Position numbers and translations under genes: made by a program
Notes under the pieces: model-generated
Database searches by the model: none
What the model was told of the DNA's origin: nothing
Seen by the model: only the letters and a program-made list of their open reading frames with translations
Assembly: GCF_014653215.1 (NCBI RefSeq)
Contig: NZ_BNAI01000005.1
Location: 62,001 to 126,000 of the forward strand
Reading direction: 5' to 3'
Source: Pseudolysinimonas yzui
GTDB taxonomy: Bacteria; Actinomycetota; Actinomycetes; Actinomycetales; Microbacteriaceae
Length of the DNA stretch: 64,000 nt
Shown here: piece by piece, positions 26,829 through 35,958 of the stretch
Numbering within the stretch: the first letter of the stretch is position 1
Layout: every line of letters begins with the position of its first letter

Positions 26829-27872
26829 GTGCACGCGACCCTCATCCACGGTGACCACGACATCCGGTTCGAGGAGGTTCCCGACCCGGTTCTGGTGACC
26901 GGCGACGACGCGATCGTGCGGGTCGTCGCCGCGTGCGTCTGCGGGTCGGACCTCTGGCCGTATCGCGGGGTGACCAAGGCGCGCGGGCGCATCGGCCACG
27001 AGTTCGTCGGCATCGTCGAGCAGGTCGGCGCCGCGGTCGCGCAGGTGAAGGTCGGCGACTTCGTGATCGCGCCGTTCTACGTGTGCGACTTCACCTGCAT
27101 CAACTGCCGCAACGGCTTCTCGACCTCGTGTCTGCAGGGCAGCTGGTGGGGCGGCGACGACCGCACCGGGCATCCGGCCGATGGCGGGCAGGGCGAGTTC
27201 ATCCGCGTGCCGCTCGCCGACGGCACCCTCGCGGTCGTGCCCGGCCCGGTGGATGACGCGCTCATCCCGCACCTGCTGACCCTCTCCGACGTCATGGGCA
27301 CCGGTCATCACGCCGCCGTCTCGGCGGGGGTGCGGCAGGGCGACACCGTCGTCGTCGTCGGCGACGGCGCGGTCGGCCTGTGTGGCGTGCTCGCGGCCTC
27401 GCGTCTCGGTGCGGGCCGGATCGTGGCGATGTCGCGCAACCCGTCCCGGCAGGCGCTCGCCCGGGAGTTCGGGGCGACCGACATCGTCGAAGAGCGCGGC
27501 GACGACGGCATCCGCGTGATCCAGCAGTTGTTCGACGGCGTCGGGGCCGACCGCGTGCTGGAGTGCGTCGGCACCGAGGAGTCGATGCGCCAGGCGCTGG
27601 GTTCCGCTCGCCCGGGCGGTCAGGTCGGTTTCGTCGGGGTGCCCAACGGCGGGCCCGAACTTCCCATGAGGAAGCTGTTCGGCTCCAACGTCGGGGTGCG
27701 CGGCGGCGTCGCGCCGGTGCGCAACTACATCGCCGAACTGCTGCCCGAGGTGCTCGACGGGCGGCTGCGGCCGGGGGCGGTGTTCGACCTCGAGCTTCCG
27801 CTCGCCCAGGTCGCCGACGCCTACGCCGCGATGGACGAGCGTCGCGCGATCAAGGTGCTGTTGCGCCCGTAG
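26829..27872 (+). CDS. zinc-dependent alcohol dehydrogenase (MDR family)
   Basis: 347 residues. Catalytic zinc ligands Cys38 (CVCGSD), His57-Glu58 (GHEFVG); four structural-zinc cysteines in CDFTCINCRNGFSTSC; Rossmann motif VVVGDGAVGLCGV. Medium-chain dehydrogenase of the tdh/threonine-sorbitol dehydrogenase-like type, NAD(P)-dependent. Substrate unknown. GTG start with leaderless-type promoter. The last 23 bp overlap the convergent MBL gene. Confidence 0.9.
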   Translation: MHATLIHGDHDIRFEEVPDPVLVTGDDAIVRVVAACVCGSDLWPYRGVTKARGRIGHEFVGIVEQVGAAVAQVKVGDFVIAPFYVCDFTCINCRNGFSTSCLQGSWWGGDDRTGHPADGGQGEFIRVPLADGTLAVVPGPVDDALIPHLLTLSDVMGTGHHAAVSAGVRQGDTVVVVGDGAVGLCGVLAASRLGAGRIVAMSRNPSRQALAREFGATDIVEERGDDGIRVIQQLFDGVGADRVLECVGTEESMRQALGSARPGGQVGFVGVPNGGPELPMRKLFGSNVGVRGGVAPVRNYIAELLPEVLDGRLRPGAVFDLELPLAQVADAYAAMDERRAIKVLLRP

Positions 27873-28854
27873 CCCGCGCGAGGTGGCGCAGGTGCATCTC
27901 GGTCTGGGCGAGCGCGGAGAGCCGCAGGAAGCCGGCGAGGTTCTGCCAGCCGTCGGTCCACTCGACGCGCGAGGCGATCGTCCACACGGTGGCGTCGGGG
28001 TCGGCGGCGGCGATCCCGGCGATCTCGGCGCTGCGCCGGCGGTGCCGGTCGGCGATCTGGCGGGCGCGCACGGCGAGGCCCCGGAACCGGTACCCGTGAC
28101 CGGGACACACCTCGGCGTCGTCGAAGGCTTCGACCCTTGCGTACGACTCGAGAGCCGCGCCGATCGGGTCGTCGTCGGTCGTGAACCCGCCGAGCCCGAG
28201 CCCGGGGTTGATGATCGGCAGCACGTGGTCGCCGCTGAAGAAGAGCCCGTCGTCGGCGTCGTACAGGCAGAGCGACCCGGCGGTGTGACCGGGGGTGTGC
28301 ACGACGCGCACGTCGCGCCCCGGGATGTCGAGCCGGTCGCCATCCTCGAGCACGATGTCGGCGGTGATGCCCGACGGCTCCGAGCGCGGGGTGACGACCG
28401 CCGCGAGATCTGCGACCTGCTCCGACGGCACGCCCCAGGCGGCGATCGTCGCGGCGGGGTCGGGATACATCGGCCGGCTCAGCGCGGCATGTTCGGCGCG
28501 ATGCAGGCCCACCGGGATGCCGAGCTCGGTGCGCAGACGCGTTCCGAGGCCGAGGTGGTCGGGGTGCAGATGCGTCGCGGTGATCGACCGCACGTCGGCG
28601 AGGTCGAAGCCGGCGAGACCCAGACCCGCCTCGAGCCGGGCGAGGTTGTCGTCGGTGCCCCACCCGGGATCCACGAGGTGCACGCCGCCTTCGGTGTCGG
28701 CGACGGTATAGCAGAGCGTGCTCTCGACGACCCCGGCGTGCGGCAGCGGCAGGGGGATCGCCCACACCCCGTCGCGCACCTGCTCGATCTCGGGAGTCGT
28801 GCGAGCGAGTGCCGACCCGTGTTGGGCGACGCTCGTCGGCACGTACTCGTGCAC
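27850..28854 (-). CDS. MBL-fold metallo-hydrolase
   Basis: 334 residues. The metal-binding signature THLHPDHLG (about 93-101), HTPGHTAGS, FSGDHV and CPGHGY make a complete metallo-beta-lactamase fold active site for two metal ions. The C-terminal helical segment (residues ~265-330) resembles the MBL-associated DUF of glyoxalase II-like proteins. GTG start 2 bp after the threonine aldolase stop, hence one operon with DUF1232 and aldolase genes. Substrate unknown. Confidence 0.87.
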   Translation of the reverse strand: MHEYVPTSVAQHGSALARTTPEIEQVRDGVWAIPLPLPHAGVVESTLCYTVADTEGGVHLVDPGWGTDDNLARLEAGLGLAGFDLADVRSITATHLHPDHLGLGTRLRTELGIPVGLHRAEHAALSRPMYPDPAATIAAWGVPSEQVADLAAVVTPRSEPSGITADIVLEDGDRLDIPGRDVRVVHTPGHTAGSLCLYDADDGLFFSGDHVLPIINPGLGLGGFTTDDDPIGAALESYARVEAFDDAEVCPGHGYRFRGLAVRARQIADRHRRRSAEIAGIAAADPDATVWTIASRVEWTDGWQNLAGFLRLSALAQTEMHLRHLARATGATAP

Positions 28855-28856
28855 GG

Positions 28857-29909
28857 CTAGGTGAGCTCTTCGCGGATGATCTCGACGAAGGCGTCGACAT
28901 CCGCTTCGGTCGTGTCGAACGCCGTCATCCAGCGCACCTCGCCGGCGGCGCGGTTCCAGTCGTAGAAGCGCACCTTCGCGCGGATGCGGTCGGCGACGGC
29001 GTTGTCGAGCACCGCGAAGACCGCATTGGCCTGCGTCTTCTGGCTGAAGCCGAGGCCGGGAAGGGCGAGTTCTTCGAGGGCGCCGCGGAGCCGCGCCGCC
29101 ATCGCGTTGGCGTGGGAGGCCGCGGCGAGCCCGAGCCCGCCGTCGAAGAGGGCCAGCACCTGCGCCGAGAGGAACCGCATCTTGCTGGAGAGCTGCATCG
29201 TCGACTTGCGCAGGAACACCAGCCCGTCGACACGTGACTGGTCGAGCACGACGACGGCCTCCGCGCCGAGCAGCCCGATCTTGGTGCCGCCGAAGCTCAG
29301 GATGTCGACGCCCGCGTCGATCGTGAACTCGCGGAACGGAACGGCGAGGGCCGCCGCGGCGTTCCAGATGCGCGCGCCGTCCATGTGCAGCGCCATGCCG
29401 TGTTCGTGCGCGAAGTCGGCGATCGCCCGCACCTCCTCGGGCGTGTAGACGGTGCCGAGTTCGGTCGTCTGGGCGATGCTGACGGCGAGCGGCTGGGCGC
29501 GGTGCTCGTCACCCCAGCCCCACGCCTCCGTGGCGATCAGCTCGGGGGTGAGCTTGCCGTCGGGCGTCGGCACGACGAACAGCTTCAGGCCGGTGACCTT
29601 CTCGGGTGCGCCGCCCTCGTCGGAGTGGATGTGCGAGGTGCTGCTCGCGATGACGGCGCCCCACCGGGGCAGCAGGCTGGTGAGCGCGACGACATTCGCG
29701 CCCGTGCCGTTGAACACCGGGAACACCTCGGCGTCGGATCCGAACTGCTCGCGCATCACCTCGGCCAGCCGGGCGGTGTAGACGTCTTCGCCGTAGGCGA
29801 CCTGGTGGCCGTGGTTCGTCTCGGCGAGGGCGGCGAGCACTTCGGGGTGGACGCCGGCGTAATTGTCGGAGGCGAAGCCCCGCCAGGCGGGATCGTGGAG
29901 GTGGGTCAC
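28857..29909 (-). CDS. low-specificity L-threonine aldolase
   Basis: 350 residues, PLP-dependent fold type I. DNYAGVHPEVLAAL at the N-terminus, MDGARIWNAA with the PLP-stacking/binding Asp-His-type motif, and the Schiff-base lysine in LSFGGTKIGLLG. It cleaves L-threonine or allo-threonine to glycine and acetaldehyde. GTG start overlaps the DUF1232 gene by 4 bp. An alcohol dehydrogenase gene converges on the operon, which could handle acetaldehyde, but this is only positional. Confidence 0.9.
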   Translation of the reverse strand: MTHLHDPAWRGFASDNYAGVHPEVLAALAETNHGHQVAYGEDVYTARLAEVMREQFGSDAEVFPVFNGTGANVVALTSLLPRWGAVIASSTSHIHSDEGGAPEKVTGLKLFVVPTPDGKLTPELIATEAWGWGDEHRAQPLAVSIAQTTELGTVYTPEEVRAIADFAHEHGMALHMDGARIWNAAAALAVPFREFTIDAGVDILSFGGTKIGLLGAEAVVVLDQSRVDGLVFLRKSTMQLSSKMRFLSAQVLALFDGGLGLAAASHANAMAARLRGALEELALPGLGFSQKTQANAVFAVLDNAVADRIRAKVRFYDWNRAAGEVRWMTAFDTTEADVDAFVEIIREELT

Positions 29910-30127
29910 CCGTTCATCGTGGCACTGCGGGCGGCCGACTGCCGAGCTGCGCGCCCCTTGAGGATGCGATAGATCGCCACTCCCGCCCCGATGAGCACGA
30001 GTGCGTCGTCACCGAACCCGAGCGGTCCGGCGAGGATCTCGGGGATCAGGTCGATCGGCGAGGCGCCGTAGAGCAGCGCGCCGAGCCCGATGAGCACCGC
30101 CTTGAGTGTCGACCTGTCCTTCGTCAT
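29906..30127 (-). CDS. DUF1232 (YkvA-like) small membrane protein
   Basis: 73 residues. The motif LLYGASPIDLIPEILAGPLGFGDDALVL is the hallmark of DUF1232 (shortened YkvA). Two hydrophobic stretches; function of the family unknown. First gene of an operon with threonine aldolase and MBL hydrolase (4-bp and 2-bp junctions). Confidence 0.8.
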   Translation of the reverse strand: MTKDRSTLKAVLIGLGALLYGASPIDLIPEILAGPLGFGDDALVLIGAGVAIYRILKGRAARQSAARSATMNG

Positions 30128-30134
30128 GCCGACA

Positions 30135-30140
30135 ACGGTA
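30135..30140 (-). promoter_or_regulatory. -10 element, leaderless promoter of DUF1232 operon
   Basis: TACCGT on the minus strand, 7-nt spacer, then ATG at 30127. Confidence 0.45.
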
Positions 30141-30151
30141 TCCCTCGGTGG

Positions 30152-31087
30152 TCACGGGACGCTGAGACTCGGGGCAGGGCGGCGTCGCGGACGCCGGTAC
30201 TCGTAGATGCGTCCGCCGAGCGCCGACCAGGACTCGCCGATGCCCATCAGGATCATGCGTACCGGCGTCGCGCCGAGGTGGCGGGTTGTGCGCAACTCGC
30301 GCGCCGCGGCCCGCACTCCGGCTCCCACGACGACGAGCCCGCGCGTCAGCGCCGCCCTGCGCCCGCGGCGTGCCGCGGTCAGGCGGCCGGCGACGATGCC
30401 GTTGCGCAGCATCCGCCGGCCGATCCATCGCGCGGTGAGCCGGTGGGTGGGCGGCCACTCGTACATGACTGCCTCGGCGACGAAGAGGATCGTGAGTCCG
30501 CGCTCGGTCAGGCGCAGGAAGAGCTCCGTGTCGCTGCCGCCGGTCATCGAGAACGCCGGATCGAATCGCGGCGATCCGGCGTCGAGCCAGCGGGTGCGTC
30601 GGAGGGCGACATTGTTGGTGGCCGCGCTCGGGCACACGGTGCCGGTGGCCGGGATGCCGCGTTGCAGGAACCCGCCGCGAACGATCCAGGGCGGGGTGGT
30701 GTCGTCGAGCACGGTGTGCACGGCGCCGAGGGCGACATCCGCGTCGGTGGTTCGCAGGAACTGCAGCATCGTGCCCAGCCACCGGGCGTCGGCGGTCTCG
30801 TCGTCGTCGACGAAGAGGATCACGTCGAACCGTTCGTCGAAGATGTCGAGGGCGGCGTTGCGCGCCTCCGCGATTCCCGGCGCCGGTTCGACGATGTAGG
30901 TCGACACGATCGGCGAGTCGGCGGCGACGACGCGGGCGGTGCCGTCGGCGTCGTTGTCGACGACCACGACGTGCGCCGAGTGCTCGACGACCTGAGCCTC
31001 GAGGGAGGCGAGGAGGTCGCGGAGCGACTCGGGGCGAAGGTAGGTCGCGATCGCGATGAGCGCCCGCAGTCCGCCGGGCTCAGGCAT
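30152..31087 (-). CDS. family 2 glycosyltransferase
   Basis: 311 residues, GT-A fold. N-terminal IAIATYLRPESLRDLL, nucleotide/metal site FVDDDETADARW (DxD motif), acceptor region GGSDTELFLRL. The start lies within the end of the DUF2264 gene (8-bp overlap), so the two are coupled. It probably builds or modifies a cell-surface glycan. It is separate from the main exopolysaccharide locus, 9 kb away, and lacks that locus's upstream motif. Confidence 0.85.
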   Translation of the reverse strand: MPEPGGLRALIAIATYLRPESLRDLLASLEAQVVEHSAHVVVVDNDADGTARVVAADSPIVSTYIVEPAPGIAEARNAALDIFDERFDVILFVDDDETADARWLGTMLQFLRTTDADVALGAVHTVLDDTTPPWIVRGGFLQRGIPATGTVCPSAATNNVALRRTRWLDAGSPRFDPAFSMTGGSDTELFLRLTERGLTILFVAEAVMYEWPPTHRLTARWIGRRMLRNGIVAGRLTAARRGRRAALTRGLVVVGAGVRAAARELRTTRHLGATPVRMILMGIGESWSALGGRIYEYRRPRRRPAPSLSVP

Positions 31088-32939
31088 CCTCGTCCGCCGT
31101 CAGAAGGAGGCCGGTGCGCCGCCGACGCAGGACGCGATCCGCTTGGCCGGGAATCCGGATCAGCCAGCGGCCCGACCCTGCCCGGGACACGGTCGGGACG
31201 GCCGCGTCGAGGGACCCGGCGGTGCCCAGCGAGGTGGCGACGACATACAGCCCGCCCCGGTGGCGCCCGCGGACTTCGCCGAGCCGGTAGCGCCCGCGAG
31301 GTCGCTCCCCGTCGACCACCTCGGCGTCGGAGAACCCGAGCAGGCCGCGAACGGTGGTCGGCAAGGGGGTCGTGATGGCGACCGTCGGGCCGTCGGTCAC
31401 TCCGGTGCCGACGGCGTCGGGGTCGTCGACGCACCAGCCGCGGAACGAGACGGATGCTCGGCGCCACCGGGCCCACCGCGGAAGGGCGATCGCGTGGATG
31501 TCCCACTCGGCGGTCGAGACCGAGAGCAGCATCGCGGGGGCGGGCGCATCCTCGGCGCTGACGACATCCCGAAGCCAGCCGAGCGACGACGCCCAGTCCC
31601 GGCCGCCCGGCTGAGCCGCGATGCGCCCGCGACGGTACCGGCGTCCGCGGCAGTGCACCGTGAACGTGCTGTCGGCCGCGTCGTCGGTCAAGGGCAGCGT
31701 CGCGGTCGAGTAGCCGAGTCGGCCGTAGAAGGGGTCGTCGGCACGGTGCTTGACGTCGGTGACGTTGACGTCGTACGACCCGTGGTTGGTCAGCCGGACG
31801 ACGGAGGCCGCGGCGTCGCGGGCGAGCAAGAAGTTGGGCGTCTCCAGGCGGGTCGGACCGGCCACGGTGACGGGCTCCTCGTCCGCGGGGCCCCAATAAG
31901 CGTGGCCGGGCTCCAGCAGCAGGTTGGTGAACACGTGGGCCGCCCAATACCCGGCGCCGGGTCCCGAGTAGTCCTGCACGAGGTCGGCGTCGTCGCGTGC
32001 CCAGCCGACGGAGAGTGGGCGCCCCGGCGTCACGGCACCGATGCGCACGAAAGAGTCGACGATGCGCTGCGTCACCACCCGGAGCCGGCCGGGCGCGGTG
32101 AGGTCGGCGCCGAGCAGTGCGGCGACGCTCAACGGCGCGGCGACCCCGAACCGGTAGGTCATCGAGCGCCCGAAGTAGACCGGGGCGCCGTCGGGCCCGA
32201 CGAGAGAGAGCAACTGCGGAAGGTAGAGCGCGAGCCGGGATGCGCTGCGCTCCCGAAGCTCGTCGTCAGACGACAGCACGCCGACGACGCCCGGGTAGAA
32301 GTGAAAGGCGAAGGAGTTGTAGGAGTCGAAGGTGGAGCTGCCGCCGTCGGAGTACCACCCGTCGCCGCGGTAGAGGTCGTCGAGACGTCCGAGGCTGTGA
32401 GTCTCGATCGCGGTGCGACCTGGGTGAGGCCGGCCGATGCTGTCGAGGAATCGACTGATCACGAACGGGAACAGCACCCAGTTGTTACTCCGGCGCTCCA
32501 GATCCGCGCACTCCGCGAGCCACTCCGCGAGGGCATCCTGGGCGTGCCCGGGGAGGGCCTTCCACAGCCGGTGATCGCCGGCCCAGAGCCCGAGACACAC
32601 TGACGGCGCCTCGACGAGCGCGTGGGAGTTCTCCGCCGCGCGAATCCAGCCGTGCTCGTCACTGGTCACCCCGACGACGATGCCGTCGAGCAACGCCTGG
32701 GTCGACGGGGCGACCCGCGTCTCCTGGCAGCCCGCGAGGGCCTCGAGCAGAAACACGCGGGCGAAGGCCTCGAGCGCGTCGGCGCGTTCCCCGTGCCAAC
32801 TCGTGCGCCCCGGCAACCGAATCTCGGAACGAGCCGCCGACTGAAACGCGAGCGCGGGGCCGACGAGAGTCCGCGCGAACGCCACCCAGGCGCCGCGGGA
32901 AGAGGACCCGTCGGGCCAGAAGCCTCCCGCCGGGTTCAC
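31080..32939 (-). CDS. DUF2264 family protein
   Basis: 619 residues from GTG 32939 (VNPAGGFWPDGSSS). An in-frame ORF extends to 34085 but that part is the arginine-rich shadow of the DUF6421 gene. The first ~350 residues (ENSHALVEAPSVCLGLW, GDGWYSDGGSSTFDSYNSF, VQDYSGPGAGYWAAHVF) match the DUF2264 pattern, an alpha/alpha-toroid fold related to polysaccharide lyases and unsaturated glycan hydrolases; the C-terminal ~230 residues are beta-rich. No signal peptide seen, so it may act on intracellular oligosaccharides. Overlap with the GT2 gene suggests a joint glycan role. Confidence 0.75.
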   Translation of the reverse strand: MNPAGGFWPDGSSSRGAWVAFARTLVGPALAFQSAARSEIRLPGRTSWHGERADALEAFARVFLLEALAGCQETRVAPSTQALLDGIVVGVTSDEHGWIRAAENSHALVEAPSVCLGLWAGDHRLWKALPGHAQDALAEWLAECADLERRSNNWVLFPFVISRFLDSIGRPHPGRTAIETHSLGRLDDLYRGDGWYSDGGSSTFDSYNSFAFHFYPGVVGVLSSDDELRERSASRLALYLPQLLSLVGPDGAPVYFGRSMTYRFGVAAPLSVAALLGADLTAPGRLRVVTQRIVDSFVRIGAVTPGRPLSVGWARDDADLVQDYSGPGAGYWAAHVFTNLLLEPGHAYWGPADEEPVTVAGPTRLETPNFLLARDAAASVVRLTNHGSYDVNVTDVKHRADDPFYGRLGYSTATLPLTDDAADSTFTVHCRGRRYRRGRIAAQPGGRDWASSLGWLRDVVSAEDAPAPAMLLSVSTAEWDIHAIALPRWARWRRASVSFRGWCVDDPDAVGTGVTDGPTVAITTPLPTTVRGLLGFSDAEVVDGERPRGRYRLGEVRGRHRGGLYVVATSLGTAGSLDAAVPTVSRAGSGRWLIRIPGQADRVLRRRRTGLLLTADEDA

Positions 32940-32971
32940 GCCCCCATGGTAGGGGGCCGCTTCGTGCCCGA

Positions 32972-34327
32972 CTAGAGCGCGCCGGTGATGCCCTTCGTCG
33001 ACTCGATGACGTCGCCCATCTTCTTGCTGAGCGCTTCGTAGAACATCGACAGCGGGAACTCGTCGTCGAGCACCGCATCCGTCATGCCCTTCGCGGGCCC
33101 CTCGAGGATCTCGTCGGGCAGACCGCGCGCCCAGCGGGATGCTGGGTGCGGGTCGAGCACGGAGCGCACCAGCTCGTAGGCGGCGAGCCAGTGGGCGGCC
33201 TTCGGGCGGTCGATGCTGCGCCAGTACAGGTCGTCGATCGCGTCCGACAACCCGACCACGACATCCGGAACCTCGGCCCAGTCGATCGCGAGCTGGGTGT
33301 CGGTCCAATGCAGCACGTCGCGCTGGTGGAGCCAGGCGAACAGCAACTGCCCGCCGAGGCCGTCGTAGTTGCGCACCCGGTCGCCGGTGAGCGGGAAGCG
33401 GAACATGCGGTCGAACAGGATCGCGTACTGCGCGAGTTGCGCGTGCTCGCGGGTGACGTCGTCGGTCTCCTCGGCGCGCACCAGCTTCACCGCTTCGCGG
33501 AACGCGGTGAGGTCGCAGCGCAGCTCCTCGAGCGAGTAGAGGAAGTACGGCATCCGCTGCTTGATCATGAACGGGTCGAACGGCAGGTCGCCGCGCATGT
33601 GGGTGCGGTCGTGGATGAGGTCCCACAGCACGAAGGTCTCTTCGGCGAGCCGCTGGTCGTCGAGCAGCCGCCGCGCGTCGTCGGGCAGGTCGAGTTTCGT
33701 GATCTCGGCGGCCTTGCGGGTCACCGAGCGGAAACGTGCCGCCTCCCGGTCGGCGAAGATCGCCCCCCAGGTGAACGGCGGGATCTCGCGCATCGCCACC
33801 GTCTCGGGGAAGAGCACCGCCGCGTTGGTGTCGTAGCCGGGGGTGAAGTCGAGGAATCGGATCGGCACGAACAGCGCGTTCGTGTAGGTCTGCTCGAGCG
33901 CGGCGATGAACTCCGGCCAGACGACCTCGATGAGCACCGCTTCGACGAGCCGGTCGGTGCTGCCGTTCTGGGTGTACATCGGGAACACCACGAGGTGGCG
34001 CCGCCCGTTCTCGCGGAACGCTTCGGGGTGGAACGCGACGAGGGAGTCGTAGAAGTCGGGAACTCCGAACCCGCCGGCCTCCCACTTCTCGAAGTCGGCA
34101 CGTGCCGCGTTCAGGTAATCAGCGTCGTGCGGGAACACGGGGGTCAGGTCTTCCAGTGATTTCCTGATCCGCGCACAGTGGGAGCGGGCGTCGGCGTGGT
34201 GCGCGGCATCCGGGATGCTGCCGTCGTGCACCTGCAGCGGCCGCAGGGCGATGGCCGCGGCTTTGAGGTCGAGCCAGGCCGGGGACGCGACGACGTCGTC
34301 GACCGTGGGCACAGAGAGCGTCGTCAT
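32972..34327 (-). CDS. DUF6421 family protein
   Basis: 451 residues, soluble, no signal peptide. The sequence (RRHLVVFPMYTQNGSTDRLVE, FVLWDLIHDRTHMRGDLPFDPFMIKQRMPYF, GGQLLFAWLHQRDVLHWTD) fits the actinobacterial DUF6421 family. The conserved DLIHDRTHMRGDLPFDPF could bind metal (His, Asp, His), but no activity is known. It lies 32 bp upstream of the DUF2264 gene in the same direction, possibly one operon. ATG 34327 is backed by TAGGCT 6 nt upstream. Confidence 0.7.
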   Translation of the reverse strand: MTTLSVPTVDDVVASPAWLDLKAAAIALRPLQVHDGSIPDAAHHADARSHCARIRKSLEDLTPVFPHDADYLNAARADFEKWEAGGFGVPDFYDSLVAFHPEAFRENGRRHLVVFPMYTQNGSTDRLVEAVLIEVVWPEFIAALEQTYTNALFVPIRFLDFTPGYDTNAAVLFPETVAMREIPPFTWGAIFADREAARFRSVTRKAAEITKLDLPDDARRLLDDQRLAEETFVLWDLIHDRTHMRGDLPFDPFMIKQRMPYFLYSLEELRCDLTAFREAVKLVRAEETDDVTREHAQLAQYAILFDRMFRFPLTGDRVRNYDGLGGQLLFAWLHQRDVLHWTDTQLAIDWAEVPDVVVGLSDAIDDLYWRSIDRPKAAHWLAAYELVRSVLDPHPASRWARGLPDEILEGPAKGMTDAVLDDEFPLSMFYEALSKKMGDVIESTKGITGAL

Positions 34328-34333
34328 GCATCG

Positions 34334-34339
34334 AGCCTA
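34334..34339 (-). promoter_or_regulatory. -10 element, leaderless promoter of DUF6421 gene
   Basis: TAGGCT on the minus strand, 6-nt spacer, then ATG at 34327. Confidence 0.5.
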
Positions 34340-34385
34340 GGAAGAGCGCTTCCGGAAAGGGTTGTGATCTGCGCATGATCGTTGC

Positions 34386-35097
34386 GTGAATCCCACTTCG
34401 ACGGCCGACGACGTGCGTTCGGCGCTCGCCGAGTTCGCGAATCCCGCGGATGGCCTCAAACAGCGGGCGTACTTCAAGGGGTATGAGGGCGGCTACGGCG
34501 CGGGCGACGTGTTCCTCGGGCTGCGGGTTCCGGTGACCCCGATCGGTGGTGAAACGCTTCCGCGGGCTCGGGTTCGACGAGATCGACGCGCTGCTCGACG
34601 ACGCCGAGCACGAGCACCGGCTCGCCGGGCTGCTGCTGCTCAACGAGGCCGCCCGACGGGACCCCGCGACGACGGCCGAACGATACCTCGCGGCGGTGCG
34701 CCGCGGGCGGGTCAACAACTGGGATCTCGTCGACGCCTCGGCCCCGTACGCCCTCGGCGACTGGCTGTACGACCGCGACCGCTCGGTGCTCGACGAGCTC
34801 GCGGCATCCCCGGTGCTCTGGGAGCGGCGGGTGGCGGTGATCGCGACGTACGCGTTCCTCAAGCGCGGCGACGCCTCGACGACGCTCGCGCTGGCCGAAC
34901 GGCTGCTCGGCGACCGGGAAGACCTCATCCACAAGGCCGTCGGCTGGATGCTGCGCGAAGCCGGGGCACGGGTGTCACGGGAGGCGCTGCTCGGCTTCCT
35001 CGACGTGCACGCCGCGCGGATGCCGCGCACGATGCTCTCGTACGCGACCGAGCACCTCGCCCCCGAGGTGCGCGCCGCCTACCGCGCGATGCGCTGA
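34386..35097 (+). pseudogene. AlkD-like DNA alkylation repair gene, frameshifted
   Basis: The N-terminal part (VNPTSTADDVRSALAEF to DVFLGLRVP) is in the frame of GTG 34386; the rest (VVKRFRGLGFDEIDALL to the stop at 35097), including the NNWDLVDASA motif of AlkD-type HEAT-repeat glycosylases, is one frame over. Removing one C from the CCCC run at 34537-34540 restores a continuous ~236-residue protein reading ...VTRSVVKRFRGL.... So it is either a +1 frameshift pseudogene or a homopolymer error. The intact protein would excise bulky alkylated bases. Weak -10 CATGAT lies 6 nt before the start. Confidence 0.85.
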
Positions 35098-35106
35098 AGC
35101 CTCGGG

Positions 35107-35940
35107 TCAGAAGATCATCGGGCGGTCGTCGTCATCCTCGGGGTGCAGGTCGAGGTCGACGACGACGGGCACGTGGTCGCTCGGGGCGTCGCCCTTGCGC
35201 TCGTCGCGATGGATCGCGGCGCCGGTGACGGCAGCCGCGAAGGCGGGCGAGCCGAGCACGAAGTCGATGCGCAGCCCCTCGTTGCGCGGGAAGCGCAGCT
35301 GCTTGTAGTCCCAGTAGGTGTAGCCCGTCGGCACGAGGGGTCGTACGACATCGGTGAGCCCGGCGGCGAGCAGCGCTTCGAATGCCGCGCGCTCGGCCGG
35401 CGAGATGTGGGTGGACAGGCCCGGGATGAGCGACGGGTCGCCGACATCCCCGTCCGTCGGGGCGATGTTGAAGTCGCCCGTGAGCGCGAACGGCAGATCG
35501 GATGCCGCCCAGGCGCGGGTGGCATCCGTCAGCTTCGCGAGCCAGTCGAGCTTGTACGCGTAGTGCGGGTCGTCGAGCGAGCGACCGTTGGGCACGTAGA
35601 GCGACCACACCCGCACCCCGCCGGTCGTCGCGCCGATCGCGCGCGCCTCCTGCGGCAGGTCGAGGCCCTCGACGCCCTTCTCGAACCCCGGCATGCCGGG
35701 GAATCCCACCTCGACGTCGTCGATCGGGTGCCGGCTGGCGATCGCGACGCCGTTCCACTGGTTGAGGCCGTGCAGCACCACCTCGTAGCCGGCATCCTCG
35801 AACGCGGCCCGCGGGAACTGCGCGTCGGTGCACTTGATCTCCTGCATCGCGAGCACGTCGACGCTCTCGCGCACCAGCCAGTCGACGATGCGAGCAGAAC
35901 GGGAGCGGACCGAGTTCACATTCCAGGTCGCAAGGCGCAT
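35107..35940 (-). CDS. xthA: exodeoxyribonuclease III
   Basis: 277 residues from ATG 35940 (MRLATWNVNSVRSR). Exonuclease/endonuclease/phosphatase fold: QEIKCTD with the metal-binding Glu near 42, GDFNIAPTD, and the catalytic SDHVPVVVDL near the C-terminus. It is an AP endonuclease and 3'-5' exonuclease of base-excision repair. The longer ORF reaching 36267 covers pyrE and is rejected. It lies beside the AlkD-like gene (convergent), both repair functions, and is divergent from pyrE with an 18-bp gap. Confidence 0.93.
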   Translation of the reverse strand: MRLATWNVNSVRSRSARIVDWLVRESVDVLAMQEIKCTDAQFPRAAFEDAGYEVVLHGLNQWNGVAIASRHPIDDVEVGFPGMPGFEKGVEGLDLPQEARAIGATTGGVRVWSLYVPNGRSLDDPHYAYKLDWLAKLTDATRAWAASDLPFALTGDFNIAPTDGDVGDPSLIPGLSTHISPAERAAFEALLAAGLTDVVRPLVPTGYTYWDYKQLRFPRNEGLRIDFVLGSPAFAAAVTGAAIHRDERKGDAPSDHVPVVVDLDLHPEDDDDRPMIF

Positions 35941-35945
35941 GACTC

Positions 35946-35951
35946 TAGTCT
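35946..35951 (+). promoter_or_regulatory. -10 element, leaderless promoter of pyrE
   Basis: TAGTCT, 7-nt spacer, then GTG at 35959. The GGAGG in the spacer lies only 2 nt from the start and may still help. Confidence 0.45.
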
Positions 35952-35958
35952 GGAGGGT

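Noticed and set aside
32940-34085. N-terminal extension of the DUF2264 ORF to 1001 residues
   Set aside because: The extension is the shadow of the DUF6421 gene in another frame; GTG 32939 begins the conserved sequence.
34386-35228. Continuous 280-residue ORF through the AlkD-like region
   Set aside because: After the CCCC run it is Arg-rich shadow; homology continues in the other frame.
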